DNA of 54,087 nt from Geobacter sp. UBA5730 (GCA_002419465.1 DIGE01000005.1:1-54087), one strand, 5' to 3'. Counted from the stretch's first letter, positions 1 through 8,028 are shown. Made by a program: numbers and translations. The notes: generated from the letters alone by a model not told the origin.

Positions 1-46
1 GTCTATTTTCAACGGCCTGTTAGACTCACTTCATGATCTTTTCTTC

Positions 47-1153
47 TTAATCAATAGATTCATCTGCGGGTGTGAATGCATTCTTTGGGAACCACCATTG
101 GGTTTCCATCATTCTTACTACTTCCTGATTTAAGTTCTCAATTGCCGCATTTAAAGGTCCTAAGGCGAAATATGCAATTTCTTTCTCCTCAGACAGCCAA
201 TTTTTCTTGTAAAGAGTTGAGTACTTCTTCTTTGTAATGGAAGCTCGCCAATAGTACTCATTTGGGAATCCTGAAAATGTAGCTGCAAAGAAGGCAAATA
301 TCTTAAATAGGCCTAATTTCGTCGTAACAAAGTGGTTGCAGTGACCACATTTTTGGATAAGTTCTTTGCCGAGTCGGTAGGTTAATTTGGGCTCTTTGTC
401 CCCACAGTTTAGACATTCAATTCCAGGCTCGAGCATTGGCTTATATTCTGATATGAACCCTTCCAGTGACTTCCGGTAAGACGAGCGTGCAGTCGCATAC
501 CTCATTAATGACAATGTCCAATAATGGGTCAATTTAACTACAAGCGCGATAAATATAAAAGCCCAACCTGAGAAAATAATAAGATCATAGACCCCATGAG
601 CCAAGCTGGCGTAACCATATGCCATTAATAACAGAAGGCAAGCCGATCTTCTCTGCAAGTACAAGTAATAAGCAAGTCCCATGAAGGCGCTAAAACAAAT
701 GTGCATAGGTGTCGATATGGTTAGACGCAGAACCATGACCTGTAACGGCTGGTCTGCCTTAAGAACATAGAAATAGTTTTCGATGAGTGAGAAGCCAAGG
801 GCAACACATGACATGTACAAAATGCCATCAACAGGTTCATTTATTTCTTTTCTGACAAACCAATAACAAGACATCAACGCTAGCAACTTAGCGAGTTCCT
901 CTGTAGGACCTATTACAAGTAATGCACCTGTGGCGTTTTTGAGGTTCTCTATACCAAAAGCATGAAATGTTCTGTAGATCAACAGTGACAGGATTACTGA
1001 CCAAACACCGCCCCAGCATGTTACAGCCACCATAGAGAGAAAGGGTTCTTTCTCATGAAGATCAAAAGAGCGTATGTAAATGATACAAAACATACCTATA
1101 AGAAAGGAGATCAATACCAGCACCTGGGGGAGGTATGAAAGATCATGAATCAT
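47..1153 (-). CDS. PrsW-type intramembrane protease-like protein with zinc ribbon
   Basis: 368 residues with many hydrophobic segments through the first two thirds. It carries the conserved acidic pairs of the PrsW/CPBP-like glutamic intramembrane protease group: GPTEELAKLLAL near residue 85, then GFSLIENYFYV near 120 and a His in the next segment (MHICFSAFMGLAYY). PrsW members cleave membrane substrates such as anti-sigma factors. After the membrane part comes a soluble zinc-ribbon-like piece with CLNCG and CGHC around residues 245-275, which is not part of the core family. It lies 103 bp downstream of a small gene and a PHP-ATPase gene on the same strand, so they may share a transcript. The stretch is AT-richer than the rest of the window, suggesting transfer. 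The family call is fairly sure; the substrate is unknown. Confidence 0.75.
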   Translation of the reverse strand: MIHDLSYLPQVLVLISFLIGMFCIIYIRSFDLHEKEPFLSMVAVTCWGGVWSVILSLLIYRTFHAFGIENLKNATGALLVIGPTEELAKLLALMSCYWFVRKEINEPVDGILYMSCVALGFSLIENYFYVLKADQPLQVMVLRLTISTPMHICFSAFMGLAYYLYLQRRSACLLLLMAYGYASLAHGVYDLIIFSGWAFIFIALVVKLTHYWTLSLMRYATARSSYRKSLEGFISEYKPMLEPGIECLNCGDKEPKLTYRLGKELIQKCGHCNHFVTTKLGLFKIFAFFAATFSGFPNEYYWRASITKKKYSTLYKKNWLSEEKEIAYFALGPLNAAIENLNQEVVRMMETQWWFPKNAFTPADESID

Positions 1154-1256
1154 TTGCTGTCCCTCATATGTTTGTCTCCAACGGGGTGGGAGTTGACCGG
1201 GCGGCCTTTTTTGACCCGGTCTTACTTCCTGGTTGGAAGGTCTCTTTCTGCATCTT

Positions 1257-1571
1257 TCATTCTTTCAGGCCTGACCCGGATGCCTCCGCTACCAAGCCAT
1301 GAGCACGCATTTGCCCGTAGACGCTCGACAATTCTGAATTTAACTGTTTTATGTATTCTATACAGATATTCCCATACAGATCCGCGCCAGGTTCGACCAA
1401 TTTGAAGTTGAACTTCGCTAGTTTCAGTTCCTTGATGAGTTCGTTGAAAACAGCCTTTACCTCGTTTGGACTGTCATCGGTTAGGCAAATTGAATGCTTG
1501 GTCTCGCGAACGTTAAAAACTAATTCTACTTTCTCTTCGCTCCTTAAAATATTGGCATCATACATTACCAT
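1257..1571 (-). CDS. Small unknown protein overlapping the PHP-ATPase gene
   Basis: 104 residues, not recognised. The body is predicted alpha/beta and ends in a helical stretch (IEYIKQLNSELSSVYGQM); the last ~15 residues are Gly/Ser-rich. The start overlaps the 3' end of the upstream PHP-ATPase gene by 14 bp, which points to translational coupling and a joint function, for example a regulator or partner subunit of the ATPase. The overlap and the same-strand order are seen directly; the partnership is inference. Confidence 0.6.
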   Translation of the reverse strand: MVMYDANILRSEEKVELVFNVRETKHSICLTDDSPNEVKAVFNELIKELKLAKFNFKLVEPGADLYGNICIEYIKQLNSELSSVYGQMRAHGLVAEASGSGLKE

Positions 1572-3696
1572 ATATCTTACCCCTTTCTCCGAATGCAGCC
1601 CTGCCGCCTTCCAAAGTTTTCATGCTTACATCCTTCCAGTCGTGAGTATTCCCTGTTTCTTTGCATACAAGACGATTCGAGAAAGGATTGCCAAAATACG
1701 TCCTATAGCAGTCGTGTTCATGTTCCCTGTAGATACTATTGTACGGAAGTGTTCTGACAGCAATATTGGCATCGTGTGTTGCGATAATTATCCGTTTGCC
1801 ACTGTAAGCATGCTCCTTCAGCAACGGGACAATAAAATCGCTGATGTAGTCATTTCCGAGGCTTTTTTCTGGTTCGTCGATGATGAAAATGTCTTTATCA
1901 GAAGAGAGTTCCTGTGTCAGGAGTATCATGGCTGACTCTCCGTTTGAAGGCTTGTATTCACGGTGATCAAGTTCGAAAAATCGTCTGAACAGGAGCAAAT
2001 CTTTAATTGACTTGACTTGATCGCCACTTTCGGTGTTGTTGAGTTCAGTGATTTTTTCAAAGAGGTTCGCGGAATAGACCGAACTGTAAACATCCCTGAG
2101 TGCTCGTGCCACGTTCTTTTCTGGATTCTTTGTCGTACTCTTCAAGTGCTTGTAGTCGCTATTTGAAATATCTCCGTTTTGAATAAGCAAGACCGTTTTG
2201 CAGAAGAGCTTACCTTTCTTACCCAAATCTCCGACGAATTCCACGCTTGGATTTATCTTGGTGTCTATGTTCATCGTAATCTTATTTAGTGCCATTTCGA
2301 TTTCGATGCGATTGGCGGAATATTCCGCAAAACCGGTCGCCAAAGGTTTCTCCGGTTGGCCGGTTTTTCGAGCTATTTCGGACGTAAAAACCTCAACAAT
2401 GTTGTTGAATAGATAAGCAACCTGATAGCTTCGAAACTCATCCTCCAAACTATTGACGATCCGGTCTTCGACCTTCTTCAATAGAGCAATCAACTCGTTA
2501 TAGAGTTCTTCACCTATTGCGCTTATGTGCCAGTCTTTCTGGCCAAGTAGATCTAAAAAAGTCCGTGTTCCTTCAAGAAGATCTTTAGTATCTCCTAGCT
2601 GAATTCTCGACACCTCACAATCAACCTTTTGCATCAATTTCAATTTTATCTTCCGAGAAATCTTGCTTGTCTCTTCGACGGAGAAATATTCAAGGTACTT
2701 TCTCATGCTCGTGACACTTTTCTCAGTTGCAGATCGAACTCTTTCGATCTCTTTCTGACACGACTCAATAGGTAGGTCGCCAACATCAACTTGGTAATTA
2801 TTTCCGGCAATATCGTACCTTTTTGAAAGATCAATCTGATTTGACTCAAATACGGTCGTCCTATGACCATTATCACTGTAGTACTTTGAGAGCGCTTTAA
2901 GTATGTCGGTTTTTCCTGTACCTTTTGACCCGAATATGACGTTTATGTCGTCCCAAATTTCGATGTCGAACGGAGAATCCTCCTTAAAAGGTTTAATATT
3001 AATCGTCTGGTGAAATTTCTTGTTTCTGATTGTGTCAATTGTTGCGTCATCTCTTTCTATCAATAGACAGAACTGCTCAAAGCTTTCGACCGGCAGTCTT
3101 AGGTCCGGCAATCTTTGTGATATGCTCGGATAGTCATTCCAGTCCGTTACGTCAGATCCATAGATAGTTTTGTGACCATGACCAATAAAAATCCCTGCAG
3201 AAATTGAATTGTTTGCTTCTTTTAGAATTCTTTTACGGTTGCTTACAGAAGAAGCAAGCAGTTCAATGTCTTCATTAGAAATACTTGGTGTTTTGTTGTA
3301 GTAGTGTGGAATGAATATTGGATCAAATTCGTCAAAGGCACGTCCAATACTAGTTATGTCTGTCGCAAAGTTATCTGGCGCGATACTGCCCAGAAGTTCT
3401 GTTATTTTTTTATCGAAAGATTTCACGTCATTCGGATTCGCAATGACTATCAAATGCCCATGTCGACCGTCCTCCAAAACGTCTACTTCAATCCCTGGCC
3501 AAACAAGAAGCTCACCATTTGCGTGTTCTACTATTTTCTTGTACTGTGCAATATCAAAATGATTGTGGTTTGTGATTGCGCATATTTTTACATCAGTTGA
3601 CTTGACAATGTCGCAAAATGATTTTGGGTCAATTTGCCTCGTTGGGGCGTCACCCGACTTTATGGCCTTGGTGTGGATATGAACATCAATTTTCAT
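1558..3696 (-). CDS. PHP phosphoesterase fused to ABC/SMC-like ATPase (TrlF-like)
   Basis: 712 residues from the ATG preceded by GGAG at 3705-3708; a GTG nine bases upstream overlaps that Shine-Dalgarno and is unlikely to be used. The N-terminus is a PHP metal-dependent phosphoesterase: DVHIHTKA at the start, ITNHNHFD near residue 45 and WPGIEVDV near 70, followed by HGHLIVIANP. The C-terminal half is an ABC/SMC-like ATPase: Walker A FGSKGTGKTD near 255, a long helical middle, then IFIIDEPEKSLG (Walker B with catalytic Glu) near 610 and an ATHD His-switch near 640. This architecture matches TrlF-type proteins, predicted to act in nucleic-acid conflict or repair. The short coiled-coil span argues against an SbcC/RecN role. 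A small overlapping gene follows. Function is inferred; a defence role is plausible but unproven. Confidence 0.8.
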   Translation of the reverse strand: MKIDVHIHTKAIKSGDAPTRQIDPKSFCDIVKSTDVKICAITNHNHFDIAQYKKIVEHANGELLVWPGIEVDVLEDGRHGHLIVIANPNDVKSFDKKITELLGSIAPDNFATDITSIGRAFDEFDPIFIPHYYNKTPSISNEDIELLASSVSNRKRILKEANNSISAGIFIGHGHKTIYGSDVTDWNDYPSISQRLPDLRLPVESFEQFCLLIERDDATIDTIRNKKFHQTINIKPFKEDSPFDIEIWDDINVIFGSKGTGKTDILKALSKYYSDNGHRTTVFESNQIDLSKRYDIAGNNYQVDVGDLPIESCQKEIERVRSATEKSVTSMRKYLEYFSVEETSKISRKIKLKLMQKVDCEVSRIQLGDTKDLLEGTRTFLDLLGQKDWHISAIGEELYNELIALLKKVEDRIVNSLEDEFRSYQVAYLFNNIVEVFTSEIARKTGQPEKPLATGFAEYSANRIEIEMALNKITMNIDTKINPSVEFVGDLGKKGKLFCKTVLLIQNGDISNSDYKHLKSTTKNPEKNVARALRDVYSSVYSANLFEKITELNNTESGDQVKSIKDLLLFRRFFELDHREYKPSNGESAMILLTQELSSDKDIFIIDEPEKSLGNDYISDFIVPLLKEHAYSGKRIIIATHDANIAVRTLPYNSIYREHEHDCYRTYFGNPFSNRLVCKETGNTHDWKDVSMKTLEGGRAAFGERGKIYGNV

Positions 3697-3770
3697 GTGT
3701 ATCACTCCAATTCTGTTACTGGTCTATTTCGTTGTAGCCTAAATATGCCTAACTCGTTAATCTACGGTTT

Positions 3771-3844
3771 CCCTATATAGGTAACTTGTTACCTATATAG
3801 GGCGCTTGTTGCCTATATAAGTAACCGGCTGGACACCTATATAC
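3771..3844. repeat. CCTATATA repeat array with perfect 15-bp inverted repeat
   Basis: CCTATATAG/A/C starts at 3772, 3792, 3812 and 3836, that is three 20-bp steps or near-steps on one face of the helix. The first two units also form a perfect inverted repeat: 3771-3785 pairs with 3788-3802 around a 2-base spacer (CCCTATATAGGTAAC, TT, GTTACCTATATAGGG). It lies 75-150 bp upstream of the PHP-ATPase start in an otherwise gene-free stretch. An operator array for a dimeric regulator is the simplest reading; a stem-loop in an RNA leader is also possible. Confidence 0.8.
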
Positions 3845-4099
3845 GATGCTTATTCCTCTCGATCTGACTGTCAAAGCTGCCCCCCGTTTCAGTAACACGG
3901 AGGCTTGAAAAGATATCGCTCCGTATACCACAAATTTTGCCCATTGTAATCCTGGTCAATTCCTAGGTGATTTTCTATAAGTCGGCGGGGTCAGGTCTAC
4001 ATTCTTCACAAACAACCAAAACAAGGTTGGGTGGGGTGATGGCTTGGAAGAATAGGGCGTTGGTGGCGTAACCGAAGAACCATTGACGGACGACCATCA
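3845..4099. other. Gene-free stretch with REP-like segment
   Basis: No credible ORF. At 3987-4010 there is a GGGGTCAGGTCTACATT segment of the kind I associate with REP/RAYT-type or small transposase flanks in related genomes. A partial inverse copy (CCTGACCCGG) sits near 1270, on the other side of the PHP-ATPase block. No transposase gene is visible. The assignment comes from memory of similar sequences and is weak. Confidence 0.3.
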
Positions 4100-4118
4100 T
4101 GTGTTTATACTGTGTTTA
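4100..4118 (+). promoter_or_regulatory. Direct repeat upstream of mazE-like gene
   Basis: TGTGTTTA occurs at 4100-4107 and again at 4111-4118, an 11-bp period, directly before the AGGAGG ribosome site (4128-4133) of the antitoxin gene. AbrB-fold antitoxins normally repress their own promoter, so this is a candidate operator. Confidence 0.4.
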
Positions 4119-4142
4119 AACTTAGGCAGGAGGATTACATAT

Positions 4143-4400
4143 ATGGCACATGTTGAAGCCGTTCTTGGCATAAAAAAATGGGGCAACAACCTGGGGGTGC
4201 GCTTGCCGGCCAATGTGGCAAAGGCCGCGCGCCTGCATCCAGATCAGATGGTGCGTGTTTCCGTTGATGACGGCAGCGTCACCATCACCCCGGTTGATGG
4301 ATTGGAACTGACTCTTGAGCAGCGGCTGGCCCTGTTTGATCCAACAAAACATGGCGGCGAGGCAATGACTGTTGAACCGCTGGGGGCGGAAAAATGGTAA
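4143..4400 (+). CDS. mazE: MazE-like AbrB-fold antitoxin
   Basis: 85 residues from the ATG that follows AGGAGG with 9-base spacing; an upstream in-frame start would place the Shine-Dalgarno inside the gene. The AbrB/MazE DNA-binding fold is recognisable in IKKWGNNLGVRLPANVAKA followed by VRVSVDDGSVTITP. The C-terminal ~35 residues (LEQRLALFDPTKHGGE) are the toxin-binding tail typical of MazE. It neutralises the adjacent endoribonuclease and should autorepress. The 3' end overlaps the toxin gene by 7 bp. Confidence 0.9.
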   Translation: MAHVEAVLGIKKWGNNLGVRLPANVAKAARLHPDQMVRVSVDDGSVTITPVDGLELTLEQRLALFDPTKHGGEAMTVEPLGAEKW

Positions 4401-4795
4401 GGCCGCTCAAGGTGGTGCCGGGCGGCAAGCAGCCATGGATTCCGGATCGGCAGGATATTATCTGGATCAACTGTAACCCGCAGGCAGGCAACGAAATGCG
4501 GGACATTCACCCCTTTCTGGTTATCTCCCCCAAGGCTTTCAATGAACGGACGTCTCTGGTGATCGGTCTTCCCATGACCACTGCTGACTATAACGCTGAC
4601 AACCCCTTTGCCGTTGCCGTAGGTACTGCCAAGGGGAAAAAAACCGGTAAAACAAGCTATGTTCTTTGTCACCAGTCCAAGTCCTTTGACTGGCGCATCC
4701 GCAATGGAGCACCGCACCCTCTTAAACGCCTTGATGACCAGCTGTTTGCTGAATGTTGCGCCCGGCTGAATCAGATTATGCAATTGGCACGCTGA
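4394..4795 (+). CDS. mazF: MazF/PemK-type endoribonuclease toxin
   Basis: 133 residues. The MazF core is visible: DIIWINCNPQAGNEMRDIHP, FLVISPKAFNERTSLVIGLP, then SYVLCHQSKSFDW. The family cleaves single-stranded mRNA at short specific motifs, halting translation. Its start overlaps the antitoxin stop by 7 bp, the usual arrangement that keeps antitoxin in excess. Length is slightly above E. coli MazF (111 residues). The first ~15 residues (KVVPGGKQPW) are a small N-terminal extension. Confidence 0.9.
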   Translation: MVRPLKVVPGGKQPWIPDRQDIIWINCNPQAGNEMRDIHPFLVISPKAFNERTSLVIGLPMTTADYNADNPFAVAVGTAKGKKTGKTSYVLCHQSKSFDWRIRNGAPHPLKRLDDQLFAECCARLNQIMQLAR

Positions 4796-4962
4796 TGAGT
4801 GAGATGGGTTTTGTGTATTCCCGGGGACATGCATGAGTGCAGCAAGAGATTCTTGATCTGTGATTGAGCTTCGGAAAATGAATGCCAAGCCTTAAGTGTG
4901 GCTAAACCCGAGCGGGTGGGGAATAGCTTGTGGTGGGAGGCTACTGGCGCAGGCTGATCAGG

Positions 4963-5979
4963 TCAGGGGCGGATCTCAACGGTTGTGCCGTTTGGCACCA
5001 GTTTCTCAATCTCTTCTATCTCTTCATCGGTGACGGCAATACAGCCCTTGGTCCAGTCAACCTCGGTGTGCAGACCACCGACCCACGAGAAGCCGTTTTT
5101 GATGCCATGGATCATGATATCGTTTCCCGGAGAGACACCAAGTTGTTTTGCCCGCTTTTTGTCCTGTTCGTTGGGATAGGAGATGCGCAGGGCCAGGTGA
5201 TAGCTGCTGTTTCGGTTGCGTGATTCGATACGGTAGATCCCCTCCGGGGTTTTGTTATCCCCCTGCCGTTCCTTGGGGCCATCCGGGTTGCCGCCCAGGG
5301 CGATCGGGTAGCTTTTTAGCTGCTTCCCCTTTGAGAACAGCGTCAGTCGGCGCGCGTTCTTTTCGATCAGAATCCGGTCTGCCGGCCCCTTGGGGTTGGC
5401 GACAAGCTCCGCCTTCAGACTGTTGATCGTCTCCTCGTTACGTTTCAGCTCCTGCTCCAGCGCCGTGATCTTCTTTTGCAGGGTCGCACGTTCGTTGCTT
5501 CTGCCGTGCAGCTCCTGCCGCAGCGCCTCGATCTGGGCCTGTTGGGTGGCGATGGTGCTGTCCTTGGCCATCACCGTGCTGATGTTGAAGAGCATCAACT
5601 GGCTGTCTTTGCGGTAGGCGCTCTCTGGATAATCCCTGATCAGCGTCTGAAACGAGTCCTGGGCCTTCTGATAATCTTTCTGCCGGTTGCCGGGGTGGGC
5701 ATGGATGATCCCCATCTCGAAAAGCGCCCGGTCTCCCGCCTTTGGCTCTTTTTCGATAATCTGCTGATAGCTGTTCAGCGACGCGCTGTACTCGCCGCGG
5801 TTGAAATGATCGTTGGCTTCCCTGTAGGCATCCTTGGATTGAAAGCCGTTATGCAGGCCGCTGCAACCCCAGAGCAGAATCGGCACCACGATGCTGCAGA
5901 CACGGGCAAGGGGAGTCAGGCCACCGAACCTGCGCTGTCGTGTGCCCGTAGTTTTCAGGAACCAGTTCCGTTCACGCAT
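4963..5979 (-). CDS. YkuD L,D-transpeptidase lipoprotein with TPR and coiled coil
   Basis: 338 residues; the start follows AAAGGAAG. A hydrophobic segment ends in a lipobox (LLWGCSG near residue 39), so the protein is probably lipid-anchored in the envelope. Residues ~50-130 read as TPR-like repeats (DYQKAQDSFQTLIRDYPES), ~140-190 as a coiled coil, and ~200-338 as a YkuD catalytic domain. The active site is IMIHG and, further on, TKGCIAVT with the nucleophilic Cys. The family makes 3-3 cross-links or attaches proteins to peptidoglycan. It is the third gene of an envelope cluster but lies beyond a strong hairpin after the Lpp-like gene, so it probably has its own promoter. Confidence 0.85.
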   Translation of the reverse strand: MRERNWFLKTTGTRQRRFGGLTPLARVCSIVVPILLWGCSGLHNGFQSKDAYREANDHFNRGEYSASLNSYQQIIEKEPKAGDRALFEMGIIHAHPGNRQKDYQKAQDSFQTLIRDYPESAYRKDSQLMLFNISTVMAKDSTIATQQAQIEALRQELHGRSNERATLQKKITALEQELKRNEETINSLKAELVANPKGPADRILIEKNARRLTLFSKGKQLKSYPIALGGNPDGPKERQGDNKTPEGIYRIESRNRNSSYHLALRISYPNEQDKKRAKQLGVSPGNDIMIHGIKNGFSWVGGLHTEVDWTKGCIAVTDEEIEEIEKLVPNGTTVEIRP

Positions 5980-6026
5980 CGCATCTTCCTTTATCCGGGC
6001 GTCAGACTTTGATAACTGGATAAAAC

Positions 6027-6068
6027 ATACGGAAGTGGCAGAGTATCGCTACCCTGCCACCTCCGTAT
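6027..6068 (-). terminator. Strong hairpin after the Lpp-like gene
   Basis: Near-perfect inverted repeat (ATACGGAAGTGGCAG with CTGCCACCTCCGTAT) followed on the minus strand by GTTTTATCC. It sits 40 bp past the lipoprotein stop, as expected for a terminator or stabiliser of an abundant short mRNA. Confidence 0.65.
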
Positions 6069-6107
6069 CCGCTGTTACACGTTCACCAGCTGTAGCTGCA
6101 GAACAGC

Positions 6108-6470
6108 TTACTTCTGCATTGATCGGTGGAAAACAGATTCAGCCTGTTTTGCCTTTTGATCAGCGCTTTGTGCCTTTTCATCGGCGATCCTGGCCTTCTC
6201 ATCGGCGAGTTTCGCTTTTTCATCGGCCATCTTCGCCCGCTCTTCTGCCAGCTTCAGGGCATTTTCTGCTCTGGTGGCGGCAGCTTCCGCCTTTAAGGTG
6301 GCCGCATCAGCAGCTGCCTTGGCAGCCTGCGCATCCTGCGCTGCCTGATCAGCCTTTGCGCCGGTCGCCATCTGCTGGGATTGAACCTTCTCCAGGTCAC
6401 CTGTTGTTGCACAACCTCCCAGAGCAGCGGCAAGCATACACATCATCGAAACCACTAAAAACCTTTTCAT
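6108..6470 (-). CDS. Braun-like alanine-zipper outer-membrane lipoprotein
   Basis: 120 residues, preceded by AAGGAGGT with 8-base spacing. A signal peptide ends at a lipobox (ALGGC, Cys about residue 20). The mature protein is almost entirely heptad repeat: alanine-rich segments, then repeated A-DEKA units (AKMADEKAKLADEKARIADE) making a trimeric coiled-coil rod. The last residue is Lys (FHRSMQK), as in E. coli Lpp, where L,D-transpeptidases join that Lys to diaminopimelate of peptidoglycan. It lies 27 bp after a L,D-transpeptidase gene on the same strand, which makes that enzyme a likely partner. It is longer than E. coli Lpp (78 residues with signal), predicting a wider periplasmic gap. Confidence 0.85.
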   Translation of the reverse strand: MKRFLVVSMMCMLAAALGGCATTGDLEKVQSQQMATGAKADQAAQDAQAAKAAADAATLKAEAAATRAENALKLAEERAKMADEKAKLADEKARIADEKAQSADQKAKQAESVFHRSMQK

Positions 6471-6497
6471 ACGGTGCTACCTCCTTTTTCTTGTTGT

Positions 6498-7814
6498 TTA
6501 ACGCCGCGCTGGTTCAACCAGTCTGGCATCCAGCTCCAGATCCATCTTCAGACGTCTGATGATCTCTCTGGCCTCTTTCTGGTCGGTAAACGGGCCGGCT
6601 ATCACCTGATGGCCGGAGCCCTTTGAGACCATCCGTGCAGGGATATGGGGTCCCTGATGGTTGATAATGGCGGCAAGCCGCGCCGCATCGGTTTCGTTCT
6701 GCAGCTCGGCCACCAGCACCGACCATGCATCCGCTGTAAGCTCCGCCAGCTTCGGCTTGAACCTCAGTTCTGCCGGATGCCGTACCTCGGTCGGTTCTGC
6801 AATCTGGTTGGCGCTTTCCGGCCTGATCTCAAAGACAGGCACAGGAATCCCACGCGCTTCGGCCAGCACTGTTTTGACCTTGCTCCAGTCCAGCGGCCGT
6901 CCTGACGCGCTTTCAAGCGCCTTCAGCTTGCGGTAGACCTTGTCAAGTTCGCCCTGGTCCAGTTCCTCGGTCGGCCCATGCACCTCCAGGTAGACCACCC
7001 CGTCGCGCAAGCCCACCAGATACGGTTGGTTAATGATGTTGACCGGCGTTTTGGCCGGGGTGATCCCATAGAGCCGTTTGACATCCTCCGGATACAGTCT
7101 GAAACAGCCGTTGCTGGCCCGCAATCCGATGCTGGCCGGTTTGTTGGTGCCGTGGATCAGGTAGCTCGGGGCGGTCAGATAGAGTGCATACTCCCCCAGG
7201 GGATTGTCGGGCCCCGGTGGAACCACCGCAGGCAGCACGTCCCCCTTCTTCAGATGGGCCTTGGCGATTGAAACCGGCACATACCAGCTGGGCCGGTACA
7301 TCTTGCGCTCCACCCGCATCTGCCCGGTGGGGGAGGGACGATCCTCGGTGCCCACACCAACCGGGTAGGTGACCACCGTCAGCGAATCCCCACTACCCTT
7401 GAAGGCAAACAGCCGCATGGTGGCCAGATTGATCACGACCCCTTTTCTGGGCGCATCCGGCAGAATGAAAGAATGGGGCAGGAGCAGCCGTTCTCCGGCT
7501 TCGGGCAGCCAGATATCCACCCCGGGATTGGCGGCAGTCAGGCCATTCAGGCCCAGGCCGTAGTGCCTGGCAATGTCCGGCAGCGTATCCCCTTTTTCAA
7601 GACGGACGGAGCGCAACCGGCCGATGAGATCCTCCCCCTTGGCAACCGAAAACTCGTTCTGCTCAAAGGTTTCTTCCTGCGCGCGGGTAACAGAGGGAAC
7701 CTCCTCATAGACCGCCGTCAGTGTCGCACACCCCTGGAGTGTCGCAATCACAGCAAAGAAAGCCATACGGTGAAGCGTAGCGGGCAGGGAGAGCTGTCTG
7801 ATGATCCTGAACAT
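6498..7814 (-). CDS. LysM-YkuD-SPOR L,D-transpeptidase lipoprotein
   Basis: 438 residues. Signal segment with lipobox (LQGC near residue 29); LysM-like peptidoglycan-binding domain at about 65-115 (KGDTLPDIARHYGLGL); YkuD domain at about 125-265 with catalytic LIHGTNKP and ASNGCFRLYPEDV, the ErfK/YbiS form. A SPOR-like domain that binds denuded glycan ends the protein (QVIAGPFTDQKEAREI near 405). It is predicted to attach the adjacent Lpp-like protein to peptidoglycan or form 3-3 cross-links. The upstream region carries a GEMM-I riboswitch and terminator, so transcription should depend on a cyclic dinucleotide. No strong Shine-Dalgarno is seen close to the assigned ATG; a start at residue 17 is possible. 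Confidence 0.88.
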   Translation of the reverse strand: MFRIIRQLSLPATLHRMAFFAVIATLQGCATLTAVYEEVPSVTRAQEETFEQNEFSVAKGEDLIGRLRSVRLEKGDTLPDIARHYGLGLNGLTAANPGVDIWLPEAGERLLLPHSFILPDAPRKGVVINLATMRLFAFKGSGDSLTVVTYPVGVGTEDRPSPTGQMRVERKMYRPSWYVPVSIAKAHLKKGDVLPAVVPPGPDNPLGEYALYLTAPSYLIHGTNKPASIGLRASNGCFRLYPEDVKRLYGITPAKTPVNIINQPYLVGLRDGVVYLEVHGPTEELDQGELDKVYRKLKALESASGRPLDWSKVKTVLAEARGIPVPVFEIRPESANQIAEPTEVRHPAELRFKPKLAELTADAWSVLVAELQNETDAARLAAIINHQGPHIPARMVSKGSGHQVIAGPFTDQKEAREIIRRLKMDLELDARLVEPARR

Positions 7815-7883
7815 GGCTTGTAACGTGACCTTTCAAGGCATCTAGTTGTCGTGCAGCTGACGGTTCTTCGGTGCAGCAGGCAC

Positions 7884-7933
7884 AAAAAAAGCCGAGCTGC
7901 CGAATCTCGTGAAAGATATTTCGGCAACCCGGC
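7884..7933 (-). terminator. Riboswitch-linked intrinsic terminator
   Basis: On the minus strand a 14-bp stem forms between 7933-7920 (GCCGGGTTGCCGAA) and 7904-7891 (TTCGGCAGCTCGGC), followed by seven Ts at 7890-7884. The 5' arm is the 3' part of the GEMM aptamer, so folding of the aptamer and of the terminator exclude each other; ligand binding should favour read-through. Confidence 0.85.
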
Positions 7934-7999
7934 TGTCTCAGTGAGACCCTGTAGGCTTTCCGCCCCATCCTCGCGGATGGTTTAGTATTATCGTGTACC
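7923..7999 (-). ncRNA. GEMM-I riboswitch, predicted 3',3'-cGAMP type
   Basis: On the minus strand: a P2 hairpin CCATCCGCGAGGATGG with a GNRA tetraloop (GCGA), the core GGGGCGGAAAGCC, a second hairpin GGGTCTCACTGAGACAGCC, and the diagnostic 3' end AGCCGGGTTGCCGA. These are hallmark elements of the GEMM-I cyclic-dinucleotide aptamer. Aligning the 5' joining strand (CACGATAATACTAAACC) to the Vibrio Vc2 aptamer puts A, not G, at the base equivalent to G20 (window position about 7986). A at this site marks the GEMM-Ib group, which binds 3',3'-cGAMP and is best known in Geobacter. It precedes the L,D-transpeptidase gene by about 110 nt. Confidence 0.85.
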
Positions 8000-8028
8000 T
8001 GCTGTCGCAATTCGTGTTGCTGCAGCGC

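Noticed and set aside
3771..3844. CRISPR-like array
   Set aside because: Only four short units, steps of 20-24 bp and no distinct spacers; it contains a palindrome more like an operator.
4780..4800. Sigma54-like TTGGCACG after mazF
   Set aside because: No -12 GC at the required distance, and no downstream plus-strand gene.
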